Shown here in pieces: positions 22,640-34,882 of a stretch of 64,000 nt of DNA (its first letter is position 1; each line of letters opens with the position of its first letter). This DNA is from Alitta virens. Lineage: Eukaryota; Annelida; Polychaeta; Phyllodocida; Nereididae. The stretch lies in contig OW028580.1 of the NCBI GenBank assembly GCA_932294295.1, forward strand, positions 7,903,374 through 7,967,373, read 5' to 3'. Made by a program: the position numbers and the translations under genes. The notes beneath the pieces were generated by a model. It ran no database searches and had not been told where the DNA came from. It saw only the letters and a list, made by a program, of their open reading frames with translations.

Positions 22640-24295
22640 TTCAAAGTTTATTTCTATTGGAAACTATGATTATTGGTCTACATGCAAGTATAAGAATATG
22701 CAAGGAAATTGGATGATGTGATATATGCACTGATACAGTCAAGAAGGAATGTTAAAACAAGAAAACAGAACTTTCGTTGATGACTGGTATGGGTGTTTGA
22801 TGCTGTGAGAAAGGTAAATCGTATTAAGTCCATGTTGTAGGTTTCGTATTGGTGAGCATTTGTTATGGTGAAGTAGTCCGAAAGCCAAGCAAGCGGGCAA
22901 GCTAGACAAATGCTGGGTCAGCCAATCAATCAAGCTGGTCTCAAACAATTGTTAACATAAGCTACTAACGTTCGTGTGCCACGCCAGTATGCAAATTTCG
23001 ACCCCCAGTTGTCGTATGTAAAGCGAAAGTTTTAAGGAAGTTTTGTTTGACATCGTGATGAGAATACAGCCATGTTTCCATTTCGTTTGCTGAGCTCATT
23101 TTCCTTGTTGTAATATATCTCAGACAGCTAATGGCATCTACATGTTGTATGGACTGGCAATGGTAAATACCAGAAATGTCTTTATTCAATTCGGATGCCA
23201 AATTGTCAATGCACAGGCATGAATACTCTAGGTTGGTTGTGGAAAAGTGAAATTGAGTTCCGTTGATTTAAAATGGATTGAATAAACACTGCAGAAATGT
23301 TGCTTAAAATAAACTGACATTCACATTTTAGACCAGCTTTCTTTTTTGGATCAACTGTATTAATGCATTATAGGTTACCTCCCTATGAAACCACCTTACC
23401 AATAAGACCAGGAAATATTGCAAAAAATTGTGTTTATTTTGGTGAGGTTCTACAGTACCGTGACACTGCAATAACAAAATATCTTTGGACATCAGTAAAA
23501 TAGACTTAGTGACCCACCCCTGCTGTGAGCTCAACCCCATGTTAATTGCAATTAACCCATACCACCAGTACTGCATATTAACCCCAGATGGCAGCAGTTG
23601 TACTGGCAAAACGTTTTCAAAAGTAGTGAAAGGGAGTGACTCGGGAGTGAATCAAAAGTTGTGAAAGGGCGATTCATCCTTACTGAAAAGGTAATTATAC
23701 TTTATTTTGGCTTGTACTGAATTATAATTATGTGACTTTTGTTCTCACAGTAATAGACAGACACGAATTTCTCTGACGAACAGAAATGAGATAAACCTAA
23801 TGTGGCCAGTTGTAAAGACGTTGCCCAGTTGCTGTGCCATTCTTATGTTCGAATCCATTTCCATGCTATGTTTAATCCCGAATTCCCAAGGTGGACTTTT
23901 AATCAGCTGTTCATATTGATTATAGTCAATATTCAGTTGCTTTGTTGAGAGATCCTTAGAATTAAGGTTTATTTCATTTTAATGAAAATTTTCATTTATG
24001 TTAATAATTTGTTACTTTTTAGTAGACAAAAAGTTAAAAAAAGAAAAAAAAGAGTAATTCCTATTAATTTCTGATCGACCATCAATAATTTGAACTTATT
24101 AAGTATAATTGCATTTTGCGCAATATTTCTTAGTAATTCTAATTGAAATACAACATGGTTTAATAGATGTAATTTTCGTGAAATGCCTGCTGTGTCAATT
24201 ATCAAGATACGCCAATGGCACTGTGTAACCTATATGATGCATTTATTGACAGTACTGTGCAAAACAAAGACGAGTACTTGACATCATATCTGCAG
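22640..24295. other. no gene; one micro-MITE relic
   Basis: Short frames only. At about 23367-23455 there is a ~90-base relic with ACCTCC...ACCACCTTACCAATAAGACC at the left and its rough inverse TGGTGAGGTTCTACAGTA at the right, the terminal motif described for 55.4 kb. Confidence 0.5.
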
Positions 24296-24298
24296 TGT

Positions 24299-24655
24299 CT
24301 AACAGATGATCTGATTGTTTGGTGATCTCTAACAGATGATCTGATTGACTGGTGATCTCTAACAGATGATCTGATTGGTCGGTGATCTCTAACAGATGAT
24401 CTGATTGGTTGGTGATCTGAAATTGATGATCTGATTGGTCGGTGATCTCTAACAGATGATCTGATTGGTTGGTGATCTGAAATTGATGATCTGATTGGTC
24501 GGTGATCTCTAACAGATGATCTGATTGGCTGGTGATCTCAAATTGATGATCTGATTGGTTGGTGATCTCTAACAGATGATCTGATTGGCTGGTGATCTCA
24601 AATTGATGATCTGATTGGTTGGTGATCTGAAATTGATGATCTGATTGGCTGGTGG
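24299..24655. repeat. 30-bp minisatellite, 12 units of two types
   Basis: Twelve contiguous 30-base units with core GATGATCTGATTGG...GGTGATCT. Two unit types differ at the start (AACAGAT versus AATTGAT) and are ordered four of the first type, then strict alternation, then two of the second type at the end, so two-unit blocks were amplified. There are no spacers, so it is not a CRISPR array. Confidence 0.97.
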
Positions 24656-25960
24656 CAATGCCAGATTATATATTATTGCTTCACTTTTTATTAGCTATTT
24701 TTTGTCCTGTGTGCAGTCAGTATACTGCGCATTACACCATATCTCTGCAATATGTAAGCAACTTGATTGAAAGCCATGACATGCTCTGGCCCATCAAGAA
24801 AAGAGATTCGCACAAGATGCATCCTTCCCATGGTCAGGCTGCATTAATAATTTATAAATGGTGGGATATCACCAGCTAATGCCAACTCCAGGATAAGGTT
24901 ATAGCTGCCTTGGAGGCAATGTTATCATCTGGCATAAAGAGGACATTAAGCAAACATATGGTTATTAACATGCATAGAAGCTCATGTCAATGGAATTATG
25001 CTAGTCATGATTTTTCATGCTTTTGTATTTCTTATTGTAATAATCATATTTGATAATGTAGATAGATTGTATTTTATCTATATTAGATTTTGTGCAGTGA
25101 ATTTTCTTCATAGATATTGTAAGATTTAATGACTCAGTGTTCGTGATACTGGTCTGTGATTAGCCAGCTGTAAGTGCATTGGCAGATATAATGATGATAA
25201 AACATGAAAAATATTCAACGGCAGTGATTATCCCTTAAAATCAATGAGACCACAGTAAAATACTCTTTGTCTCCATGACTTAATTAATTATAATCTGTAT
25301 TACGCAATCCAGAGATTTCACAATTTTTCCTTCACTAGTCTCTTATTTCCATGTTGTGGCATCCAATTGCTGAAGACAATGATCATCAACACATTTATTT
25401 GGCAATATAAATGACTTTATTGTAGATAATGACATTCTTGCTCACTGACTCCATGCTGCATGTACTAGCCGTATTAGCCAGACACACAGTTGTTAAAATT
25501 ATTCAGTTTTTTGTATCTAACTTCAGAGTATTAAAAGTTCTACTTATATTACAAAGCAATAGGCTTTTGACTGCTTTATATCGATGGCTTTATAACAGAG
25601 TCATTTGAGGTGTTTAGAAGCTTTTGTTGCTTAAATAAGCCATTACGGTGACATAAATCACAACTAACTGTGGGCCATCAAGGACACCTGTCTCCGAATA
25701 TATCGAATAAAATTTTTAAATTGCCTGGGGATCTGTTGCCATAGCATTTATGTCAGTTTTACGCTTGTTTGAACAGCCACACTGAGTTTTGAAGCTTTTA
25801 AGCCTAAACATCATTAGCACATATGATATTAACCTACGACTTTATTTCCTTGGCAGTTTTTGGGCAAGTTTTTATCAACGGTGCGGTTTGACTTTCTCAA
25901 TTGAAATGTGATTTTGATACTGTGTTATAATGGTCTGCTCCAAATATTCTGTTTGGCAGT
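24656..25960. other. no recognisable gene
   Basis: AT-rich, with only short frames lacking motifs. Confidence 0.5.
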
Positions 25961-25968
25961 TTTCGGAC

Positions 25969-26168
25969 GAGGGCCCAGCTCAGTGGTAGTGTGCTGGGCT
26001 TCCAACCACTGGGTCCCGGGTTTCGATTCCTGGTTGAGCCTACATAATTTATGTAAGTTGGATGGCTGTTTCATCCTTCATCTCATTGCCATGGTTGGTC
26101 CCTGCCTAGTCCTAATCAGCCCAACATGTGCAGAAATACAGAAAGTGTAAAACCCTTATCCACTCACT
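25969..26168 (+). mobile_element. SINE-A copy, full length, diverged
   Basis: Head AGCTCAGTGGTAGTGTGCTG, B box one base longer than the family (GGGTTTCGATTCC), a 14-base insertion after GAGCCTA, then the body and the tail CAGCCCAACATGTGCAGAAA. It is an older copy by its number of changes. Confidence 0.88.
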
Positions 26169-26920
26169 TTGGCTGTGTTTAGTTTATAAGCATGAATGAT
26201 GAATAGAATGAATAAATTAATAAATTAATGGAATCAAAGAGACAGCTGTAAAATTACTGCAAACTTTTGTAATCAATCACAAACAATATACTGCATTTCA
26301 CAATATAAATTCTTGGTTGCTTTCCTTAAATACAGGCATCTGCCAAGGATCTATCTTATGTCTCCTAATCTTTATTTATAACTCTCAAACACGTGTGACG
26401 AGTAATACTTTGGAAGCCAAAAGACCTAATACAGAGTATAACTTGTAAATAATAAACTTATTCATGCTTTATTTATGCTCTACTGACAATATCATAAAAA
26501 ACAACAGACTGAGGCTGATGGTCGAGGATGCAGTCAAACACGTGATGAAATTTATATTAAATTATAATGATGATTATATAATGATGCAAGATCACTTTGG
26601 ATGCAAAGTTTAATTATGGCATTGGATAAAGTGCAGTATAGCCGACCCAGATTTATGACCATTGCAAGGCCTATGACGTAAAAATGCTTGAAATCAATCT
26701 ATGACGTCACAAACTGATGTAGTTATGACGACAATTTCATCTTCATGGTGAAGACAGAGTTTATTTTTGGGGGCGGACCCCCGCCCCTATACCCCCGTTA
26801 TTCTACACTAAATTTTTTTTGATTGTGTAGAACATCAAACTTTTGAAATATTTGATAAAATTTAATTTTTAATGCACGCCAAATATGGGCATAAATTTGG
26901 GTCCGCTATTCTGCACTAAA
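26169..26920. other. no recognisable gene
   Basis: AT-rich sequence. A short G/C palindrome (GGGGGCGGACCCCCGCCCC) sits at 26769-26787, ahead of the LINE remnant. Confidence 0.45.
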
Positions 26921-26929
26921 CCCATGTGG

Positions 26930-27300
26930 CATTTATAGCAGTTTACATCAGAGCATTTCCAGAACTTAAAGATTTGAATTCGTTTACATTACTTGATTTC
27001 TTAATGGCTGTTGGTAAGGAATTCCAAAGTTTTGTCCCTGCATATCTTGCTAGGATTAGCTTTTAGCATGACTGCAAACCATTTTACACATAATTCAAAA
27101 ATGCGTGACAATTTGCAGTGACTTTCAAGGTTATCTCCTATAACTGCAATGATATTGCCATCGGCATAATTGTGACTACTATCTTCTATATTCATCAACA
27201 AATCATTTATTAATATATTGGAAACAACAGGTCTCAATATGTTTCCTTGTGTAACACCCTTTTTTAGAAATATACCAGTTACTTTTCACGCCGAAGTGGT
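26930..27300 (-). pseudogene. CR1/Jockey-like reverse transcriptase fragment, internally deleted
   Basis: On the minus strand an open frame reads VTQGNILRPVVSNILINDLL, then YADG, then WFAVMLKANPSK. These correspond to RT motifs around the PQGS-L-P block, the catalytic Y-A-D-D box and the downstream helix of LINE reverse transcriptases. The second catalytic Asp is Gly here, so the enzyme is dead. Right after KANPSK, and in another frame, comes GTKLWNSLPTAIKKS...NEFKSL, the typical C-terminal end of the same kind of protein (usually WNSLP---K---S---FK--L). The middle of the protein has therefore been lost and the ends joined. This supports an old, internally deleted LINE copy. The clade is uncertain. 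Confidence 0.75.
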
Positions 27301-28885
27301 TATAACCCTTTGTTGTCTATGTGATGCAGAGGTTTAACAAAAAAAAAAAGTCAAAGTTGTAGCCATAAAGACACAAACAGTTTATGTGGTAGCAGTCAAT
27401 TGCAATACCTAGATCCATCATTATTGTTTGATTAATACATGTTCACAGCTGTGAGACTTCTTCTCAAAATCATCTGTTTATTCGAGTGTTTTCCCAACTT
27501 TAGTCAATGTCTCAGTGTAACAGCCAGTTTGGCTGTTAGTAGACCCAGCTGTAATTATTAAGTCCAGGTGGCAGCACCTCCTGGTTTGCATTTCATTTGG
27601 ATCTCCTGGTGGGAAATTTGTGTTGGTCAACTTGACCTAATTGCCTCTATTTCAATTTTGTTGATTGACAAATTGGATGTCATTTGGAGCTGAGAAGTTT
27701 TCCAGTCAGCATGAAGCTTTTAGCTTCTTTTATGTCAGCCTATTATGTCGACTTAGTTGGTTTTAGCTACCCTAGGTATGTACTTTCTTTACTTATGCTA
27801 GATTATGTATAAATTGATATTTATTGGGTTATGAAACATTTAATATATTTTACATTTTATAAATGATATACATTGGTATGAAGAAATTTGGTTTGGTTAA
27901 CGGCAGCCACATTGCAAATATTAAATTTTGAATGTTACTATTTGAGATTAGGCTTTCTTGTATTATTTTATATACTTTGCTATTGTCTTTAAAGCTTTAT
28001 ATATGCATCAAGGTTTAAACGTATTCAAATTTTGTACGGTGCAAATTTGTATTTATATTTAATTCAGAATTTTGATCACATATAGATAATTGGTGATGTG
28101 GCATTGCGGCGACGGTTTAACTTGGTTTTGCGTGGGTTACCTGAAGAGTCCACATATTTGTGAGTGTTATCTCGATGCTTGTGTGTACATATTTTGTTTT
28201 CAATTATTTATTTATTTATTTAGTCACACAAGTATTCATACATGTTTAATTATATTTTAGATTCACCGATATGTTCGCCGATACGGCACTAACTATATGA
28301 AATTGTCATCGAGTGAATAAATCATTCTCTTCTCTCAAGTCGTCACGTTCGTTCATTATATCACCCAATCGGAGCCAATACTCAGCATCTTGTAAGGAGA
28401 TCAATGATATCAATTAAGGGCACTATGTTTATGCTTGATGTGAGATGCTGCAGTTCCAGGTCAGATGCAGTAGGCTCTCATCCACTGAGTCATTTCTGCA
28501 AGTGAAATTTTCATCATTCGTAACAGATTTCGCAGTTTCCACAGTAGCAGGAACTTGTTTCACTGTAGTATTTCAGATTTATCAATCTTCGGAGCAATAC
28601 TGCACGGGTAGAACAACATTCTTTGCCTCTTTGCTAAGCTTCATGCAGAACAGTTTTAAAATGTTCGACATATTCTTGGCTCCGGATCCATTGTTCTGTT
28701 AGAGTCATTGGTTAATGAGTCTGGAAAATATGAAGACTTTCGCCTGATGATGCTCCACCTTACATATACCAAATGTTGAAAGACTATGTGATCTGACACA
28801 AGAATTGAAATAAATTGACTCAATGCAAAACACACACATGTACGTTTCAGGGTAGTTGATGGGTGTATCCCACTTTGGTCCGACA
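27301..28885. other. no recognisable gene
   Basis: About 1.6 kb with short overlapping frames on both strands (for example 28445-28702 plus, 28656-28941 minus), none with a motif. Three to four ATTT units lie near 28205. Confidence 0.45.
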
Positions 28886-28900
28886 TCACTTGAGTCATGC

Positions 28901-29080
28901 GGGCGGGGGCCTAGCTCAGAGGTAGCGCTCTGGGCTTCCAACCACTGGGTCCTGGGTTCGATTCCCAGTCGAGCCTAAGTTGGATAGCTGTTTCCTCCTT
29001 CGTCTCATTGCCATGGTCTCTGCCTGTCCTATTTAGCCCAACTGGTGCAGAAATACAGGACGTTAAGCCCTAATCACACA

Positions 29081-29111
<31 letters not shown>
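28901..29111 (+). mobile_element. SINE-A copy, full length, (CA)n tail, TSD
   Basis: Complete head (A box TAGCTCAGAGG, B box GGTTCGATTCC), body, and tail CAGGACGTTAAGCCC followed by about 45 bases of (CA)n rather than the usual CACCC. Flanked by a 13-base duplication, ACTTGAGTCRTGC (28888-28900, 29112-29124), with one difference. The CA tail is of the same kind as the tail of the LINE at 49.9 kb. Confidence 0.92.
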
Positions 29112-29113
<2 letters not shown>

Positions 29114-29124
29114 TTGAGTCGTGC

Positions 29125-29375
29125 AGTGATTTTTTCTCACAATATCACAAGATGTTTACAGCCTCTTTGAGTGCACTTACTTCACTGGCAAGATTTTTAC
29201 ACAAGAAGAAGGTCCACGCACCTTTAGTTCATCCTTAGGAAGTGACATGCACTTGGGATGGTACCAATGCATGCACAGGCAGCATCTCAACTATTCATGT
29301 TTCACTTTGAGTCAAGGGTTGGGTCACCTTCTTCAGATTGGCATGGCGATGTTCGATGTCTCAGTGCTACTGGAG
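29125..29375. other. no recognisable feature
   Basis: No repeat or gene recognised between the SINE and the CpG-rich element. Confidence 0.45.
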
Positions 29376-29378
29376 CTC

Positions 29379-29916
29379 AAGGGGCATTCACACTATCACG
29401 GATAAGACCTACGTATGACGACGGATGACCTTTTTTTTACTCTTGCTCATGCTCACCCTAGTCCATACGTGATTCACTCGCTGAGCGTTTTACGTATACC
29501 CGCGCCTGTTCGTAGATCGCTCGGGAGTCACTAAGCAAGTGTTCTACGTACGTTCTACAAACGTTCGTAGCCATACGTAGCCATACATAGCCATACGTAG
29601 CCATACATAGCCATACGTAGCCATACGTAGCCACTGTCCATCCGTATATACTACGAAAGCTCTTAAAACGCTAGGCGGAGGTCCGTCGTTTCCGTGCCAT
29701 CCTTGCCAATCCTTGAACCACTCCTCATGCGCGATTTCGAGCGCCTACAAGTGCCTCTGAGTGGCCTACGATTGCTTGGCGATGGACGTTTGGTGAGCGT
29801 TTGACAGACGTTCGGCGGGCGATCTGCGACTGCCTCACGTACGCTCTTGGAAAGAATTTACACGTGATTAACAGAGCTACGAGTAGGTTTTGTACATGAC
29901 AGCATGAACGCCCCTT
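29379..29916. mobile_element. CpG-rich MITE-like element with imperfect TIRs
   Basis: The left end AAGGGGCATTCACACTATCA and the reverse complement of the right end (AAGGGGCGTTCATGCTGTCA) agree over most of 20 bases, and similarity (ACCTAC) continues further in. The interior is far richer in CpG and ACGTA words than its surroundings and contains a minisatellite of CGTAGCCATA units (about 29560-29632). No transposase is present. The flanking bases suggest a 3-base duplication of the T-N-A kind (TCA / TAA) but it is imperfect. Overall design (TIRs, CpG-rich interior, internal minisatellite) parallels the 9.0-kb element, though the termini differ. Confidence 0.7.
29560..29632. repeat. CGTAGCCATA 10-bp minisatellite
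   Basis: About seven units of ten bases with C/A variation (ACGTAGCCAT / ACATAGCCAT). Confidence 0.9.
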
Positions 29917-29974
29917 AATTCTTAGCCAGCTTATGATAGCGTGCATGCTTTACAACTTCACAACTTCACTTTTG

Positions 29975-30440
29975 AAAATGTTTGTTAAAAACATGTGAAT
30001 TGTATCAAACTTCTAAACCCATCATGTGTTATTATTTTGAGAAAGAAAATGCTCCATTATCGTCGAATGTTCTTGATACCACATTTTCAGAGTATCAATT
30101 TATCAATGAAGTTTGTTAAAGAACATGTGAATCTCGCCAAATTTGCAAAATATCTTGCCCAAAATGCATCGGTCTTTTTTTTTTATCATCCATTTCGGTT
30201 ACGTCCATGGTCCGAGTAGCCATTTTAGATGTTGACGTTTCCGCCTGTAGGCGTTTTGATTGTACTTCTTTTTAATATTATTCTGGGTATTATTTGGACA
30301 GAAAATGCTCTTTTTTCAGCATGTGAATATCAAAATTATCCTAAATATTTGTGTATTACTAAGATTTAATTCAATCAAAATGTTAATAGAAAATGCTTAG
30401 CTGTTACAGCATGTGAATTTCACCCTACAGATAAATTTCA
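29975..30440. repeat. diverged repeat sharing GAAAATGCT...CATGTGAAT units
   Basis: Several loose copies of the two-part unit seen at 41.25-41.70 kb: AACATGTGAAT (29990), GAAAATGCTC (30046), AACATGTGAATCTC (30122), GAAAATGCTC/GCATGTGAATATCA (30300-30335) and GAAAATGCTT/GCATGTGAATTTCA (30389-30423). Confidence 0.6.
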
Positions 30441-30712
30441 TTTTACATGTTTACATTTATTTCTTGTTGTCACCTAAATGTTTGTGAATATGTGAATGAA
30501 AGAATTAATGGATAAATGAATTAATCCTAGATTAATAATGGTACTGGAGATAGGAAATATCCTCAGCATAATTCATTATGTAGACTAGGCTAAGCCTTGA
30601 TAAGCGCTGAAGTGGTCTTAATATCGAGGGTGTATCAGGTGTTATTTTTCCCCTGAAAACACGTTTGTCAAGTGGTTTTAAAATCGAATTTGTCTTGGTG
30701 GATTACTATTTA

Positions 30713-31015
30713 GTTGACCATGTAGGGAATTTTTTAAGGTAATTATTTGGGTGACCATGAAGGGAATTATTTAGTCGACCATGTAGGGAATTTTTTAAGG
30801 TAATTATTTGGGTGACCATGAAGGGAATTATTTAGTCGACCATGTAGGGAATTTTTTAAGGTAATTATTTGGGTGATCATGAAGGGAATTATTTAGTCGA
30901 CCATGTAGGGAATTTTTTAAGGTAATTATTTGGGTGACCATGAAGGGAATTATTTAGGTGACCATGAAGGGAATTATTTAAGTCACCCTGAAGGAAATTA
31001 CTTAAGTGACCATGC
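30713..31015. repeat. 61-bp minisatellite of paired ~30-bp subunits
   Basis: Four 61-base units beginning GACCATGTAGGGAATTTTTT (starting at 30716, 30777, 30838 and 30899), each made of two related half-units, followed by decayed half-units to about 31015. Confidence 0.95.
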
Positions 31016-32390
31016 TGGAAAATATTTTGGCCAATATGCGGGGAATGTGTAGTGCCATATTTGGCTTAAATAGTATCAAGAACTAGTGCAACTTTGGCCA
31101 ACTGCATATCTTCGCTACATCCACAAATATCCTGGACAACTTGTGGTTTATTTACTTTGAGGCGATTCATCAGTCTGCTGAGCTTTGTGGGAAAGGACTG
31201 TGGACACTCAGCTTCCATATAGGATGATGCATCAGCTTACAGCCATTTATTAATACCACGTCAATAATTAAGCTGATCCGTATGACCTCATTGACTTGTA
31301 AATAAGCTAACTGGCTTATGTAATGAATGGCCATTTTGATCACTGATGAGTTGTATGGGGGTCTATGACTTGAATATTAAGTAAGGCACAGATACTGGAA
31401 CCTCGCTATTATGTATGGTGCACCTGTAATATTAATGAGTTAGATATTTTAAAAAGTATTCCATTAAAATAGGTACACTGTATTACTTTTTTAGAAATTA
31501 TATAGCAAAAAAATTAAAATAATAATAAAGTCTTACATTATCTATTTAGAAATTGCTGTTAGTTTACAGTGTACATATTTTGCAGATTCATATTTCTACG
31601 GATTGTATTGGACTTCTGGCGACATCAGAGTGAGATATAGTCTTTACAAATAGATACCCTTAATTGTGAGGTGGTCTTACTAGTGATATGAACGCATACT
31701 GTATTTTACTTTGTTCAGCTTTCCCTCCATAAGGATAAATCCACAATAGAAGAATAAGATTTACACCTGATTTATCTCACTTCACACTGATGTGAGAAAC
31801 GTACAACTTTTGTTTTGCCATTGCTTATACTACACGCTTCATCCAGTATGACGAAGCAACATGTTCTTCCAGACATGTTTTAAGCCGCAGAGATATTATC
31901 ATTGCTTGAGAGAATTTAGGAGATGCTGGCCAAAATATACCACAGAACTAAAAAATTCGAATCAATTGCAATAGGGCCGGCGGGGAGGGTTTGGGGGGGG
32001 GGGGGGGCATTTAGAGTTGCGCCGCAACACGTGCTATCGGACGGTATGACGTCATGACAACGCAGCGTCGACGCCCTTTTTTACGTCCAAGGAGGAGATC
32101 ATTACTCTGTTTATAGGATTGTGGTAGACTTGTGACCTCGGACCATTAAAGGTGCTGATGTTCCAAGCTAGTAAAGTAAGGCTTTGCTCTACCTGAAGTC
32201 TGATTCAGCAAAGTCTCCTTCTGTTAAAAGCTTAAAAAAGTAAAGTTAAATTCTAGAAGCTAATAGGAATGAATTCTACTCATTACGCCTACATAGTTTG
32301 TCTGCAGTGATTTCAGCCCATCGCCATTTTTGTTCACCCTACTGGTAGAATGATATTGATGGCAGTGTCCGTCTGATCTGTAAAATTTGA
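31016..32390. other. no gene; poly-G run
   Basis: No convincing frame. A motif relic lies at 31385-31710 (ACCTCGCTATTATG at left, TTGTGAGGTGGTCTTAC at right), and a poly-G run at about 31994-32007. Confidence 0.5.
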
Positions 32391-32394
32391 AGTA

Positions 32395-32565
32395 TTAAAT
32401 CTACCTCATTATGAAGACCACCTCACTATTAAGACCACTGAAATTTGATCCACTAGTACCGTGACCATTAAATACTGCCTCTCTATTGAGACCACATCAC
32501 AATTATGGTTAGTTTATTTTGCACCAAGAGTAGTCTTAATGGCGAGGTTCTGCAGTACTAAGCTT
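32395..32565. mobile_element. ATTAAGACCAC-motif element (MITE relic)
   Basis: Contains ACCACCTCACTATTAAGACC near the left and AGTCTTAATGGCGAGGTTCTGCAGTA at the right, in inverted orientation, with related sub-motifs between. A similar arrangement, more decayed, lies at 35715-35850. Part of the family described at 55.4 kb. Confidence 0.6.
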
Positions 32566-32659
32566 GAGTCTATCTTACAATTGGGACCCCGCCTTACGAC
32601 CACATCAGTTATATGGCTGCAACAGCACCTGAGCATGAAGACCACTATTTTCGCCTGTC

Positions 32660-32900
32660 GATGTCTTAATGCTACTGGGTCTGACCCTTATAGTCGGCTT
32701 CTATGCTCAGCTGCCAGAGGCAGACGTAATAATGAGACGATACGGTTTTGATGCAAGCTTGTAGTCTACACCTTGGTACACAATTACTCCATGGGTGGGG
32801 TCTTTTACTTGCCTCAGCATAGACACTTGAGTACAGGGCCCCTCCAATTTAACGTTTCATGTGAAAGAAATCCATGCAGCTGGGATGTTACTTGTAAAAG
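32660..32900 (-). mobile_element. SINE-B body, antisense, head missing
   Basis: Begins with the family 3' end (TTAATGCTACTGGGTCTG), GCCAGAGGCAGACGTAAT, then GGGGTCTTTTACTTGCCTCA and CTCCAATTTAACGTTTCATG. It ends before the tRNA-like head. Confidence 0.75.
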
Positions 32901-33044
32901 TTTCCTGGTCAAGAATGGTACTATAGTGACCTTCAACAGAGCTGGTACTAGTGACCTTCAACAGAGCTGGCATGTGTTGCATTTAGCTACCGTTTTTTAT
33001 ATAACATCTCAGAGGAACATGCAGTTAGTTCCATAAACATACGA

Positions 33045-33880
33045 TAAAATATGATCGACACCAGACAGCTTAAGCTACCAATTCCTAGCTGTAGCTATAA
33101 CTGGCTAAAGCTAGCTGTTTCTGTCTACTCCTAGCTTATCATAAATATTTATGTACAATAGACATGCATCTTTTCAACAAGAGATGACATATGTGCATAA
33201 CTCTCACCAGATGGTGCTGCATGTACTTTTAGATTCGGCCTTGAGTAGCCCGCTATAGCCAGATAGTTCCATTTAGTGCCAGGAAGCATTGTACATCAGG
33301 AGTTGTCTAGCTTTTTCTAGTCTTTTCACACTGGGGCGGGGCCTAGCTCAGAGGTAGCGCTCTGGGCTTCCAACCGCTGGGTCCCGGGTACGATTCCCGG
33401 TCGAGCCTAAGTTGGATGGCTGTTTCATCCTTCGTCTCATTGCCATGGTCTCTGCCTATCCTAATTAGCCCATCAGGTGCAGAAATACAGGACGTTAAGC
33501 CCTAATCACCCACCTACCCTAGTCTTTTCACTGAACAGCCCTGAATTCAGCAGCACATAAGTCCTTTCTCTCCTCTTATTACTCATTTTGCTTTTCAGAC
33601 ACAGTAGATAATAACTTATTCCATGAATATAACTTTCTTAGAAAAATAACAAACATCAACTAAATGATAGAGGGTCAAATATACATTAAAATGCACTAAA
33701 AATATTTCTGCTAGGATGCACTTTGCTTCAGCCAATCACAGCCAAGGGCAGGAACGTTTTCAGCCAATAAAATTGCAGTATTCTGTTTTAGCCACCTGGT
33801 GGAAATACAGAGAACCTTCCGTGGAATTCTACTATTTGACAGGCCGTTTTTACTGAAACTAACTGTATTGTACTGTGCAC
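33045..33880 (+). repeat. dispersed repeat C, copy 2, interrupted by SINE-A
   Basis: Same phrase order as 14866-15145 and, inverted, 44005-44360, up to GTCTAGCTTTTTCTAG (33304-33320). SINE-A then interrupts. The final ACAGGCCGTTTTTACTGAAA piece is found at 33839-33858, after another ~300 bases not shared with the other copies. Confidence 0.75.
33330..33518 (+). mobile_element. SINE-A copy, full length, with TSD
   Basis: Complete head, body and tail (GACGTTAAGCCC). Flanked by the 13-base duplication CTAGTCTTTTCAC (33317-33329 and 33519-33531). It lies inside dispersed repeat C, so it is younger than that repeat. Confidence 0.93.
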
Positions 33881-34220
33881 CAAGGGTGGTCTTAATGGCG
33901 ATGTACCGCTGTGAAAAGAAATTCTTCCAAATAGAACACACTCTACTTAGCTTCCTGTCATCCTGACAGCTTCTTAACCCTCGCTGTATTAGATACATGA
34001 GGTCATCTGGGTGCAGCACTCGGGTCAAAAGGTCATTGTCCTCTAATCAAAATAATGCAAGTCCTAAGTCTGCTTTAGTCCTGCATGATAACTGCGCTGA
34101 CATTTTAAGAAATTGTCTGCGATTGTTTTGGAACATTGACAGACTGCTGTCAATGCCATGTTTCCAAGTTGGGAGTGAGACTGATGGGGTTATGTATTGA
34201 TGGCTAACTTTGCAGAGTAA
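33881..34220. other. no recognisable gene
   Basis: Starts with a motif relic (GGTGGTCTTAATGGCGATGT, 33885-33904). Overlapping frames on the two strands have no motif. Confidence 0.45.
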
Positions 34221-34224
34221 GGCA

Positions 34225-34632
34225 TGGTATCAGTGAGTGAGTGAGTCAGTCACTGAATCAGTCTTTGAGTCAGAGAGTAAAATGAGAAATTCAGGGAGTG
34301 GGTGAGTCAGTGAGTCAGTCAGCCAGTCAGCCAGCCAGTCAGCCAGCCAGTCAGCCAGTCAGCCAGCCAGCCAGCCAGTCAGCCAGCCAGTCAGCCAGTC
34401 AGCCAGTCAGCCAGTCAGCCAGCCAGTCAGCCAGTCAGCCAGTCAGCCAGCCAGCCAGTCAGCCAGCCAGCCAGCCAGTCAGCCAGCCAGCCAGTCAGCC
34501 AGTCAGCCAGCCAGTCAGCCAGTCAGCCAGCCAGCCAGTCAGCCAGTCAGCCAGCCAGCCAGTCAGCCAGTCAGCCAGTCAGCCAGTCAGCCAGCCAGCC
34601 AGTCAGCCAGTCAGCCAGTCAGTCAGTCACAA
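34225..34632. repeat. CAGTCAGC / CAGC minisatellite
   Basis: About 330 bases of CCAGTCAG units mixed with 4-base CCAG insertions (34312-34632), preceded by GTGAGTCA-type units. The Ser-Gln-Pro-Ala frame across it is an artefact. Confidence 0.95.
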
Positions 34633-34802
34633 TCTGCCATTCAGCCATTCAGTCAATTGCGTTTGTGGTTTGAAGGTAGGCCCTACTTGGCTGTGAAACC
34701 ACTGCAGGGAATCAATGACATGGCTTTAATATCGAAGTAGTCCAATCATTCTGGAAGTTTTTTTTACAGTTTACTTTTTGTTAATTATTAATTATTTAGA
34801 CC

Positions 34803-34882
34803 CCGCCCAGATAGCATTCCAAATTGTTTCAACATTGGCAATGGTAATACTATCGGCCGATTTGAAAATGCTATTTGGGCGG
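34803..34882. mobile_element. 80-bp foldback element, imperfect arms
   Basis: CCGCCCAGATAGCATTCC at left and the inverse of CCGCCCAAATAGCATTTTCA at right. The termini are related to the palindrome 50 bases downstream. Confidence 0.8.

Noticed and set aside
24299..24655. Regular 30-bp repeats as a CRISPR array
   Set aside because: Units are directly contiguous with no spacers, and the window is eukaryotic.
29725..29946. 73-codon minus-strand frame
   Set aside because: Lies inside the CpG-rich MITE-like element and ends across its terminus; no domain.
34298..34696. 132-codon Ser-Gln-Pro-Ala frame
   Set aside because: Product of the CAGTCAGC minisatellite.
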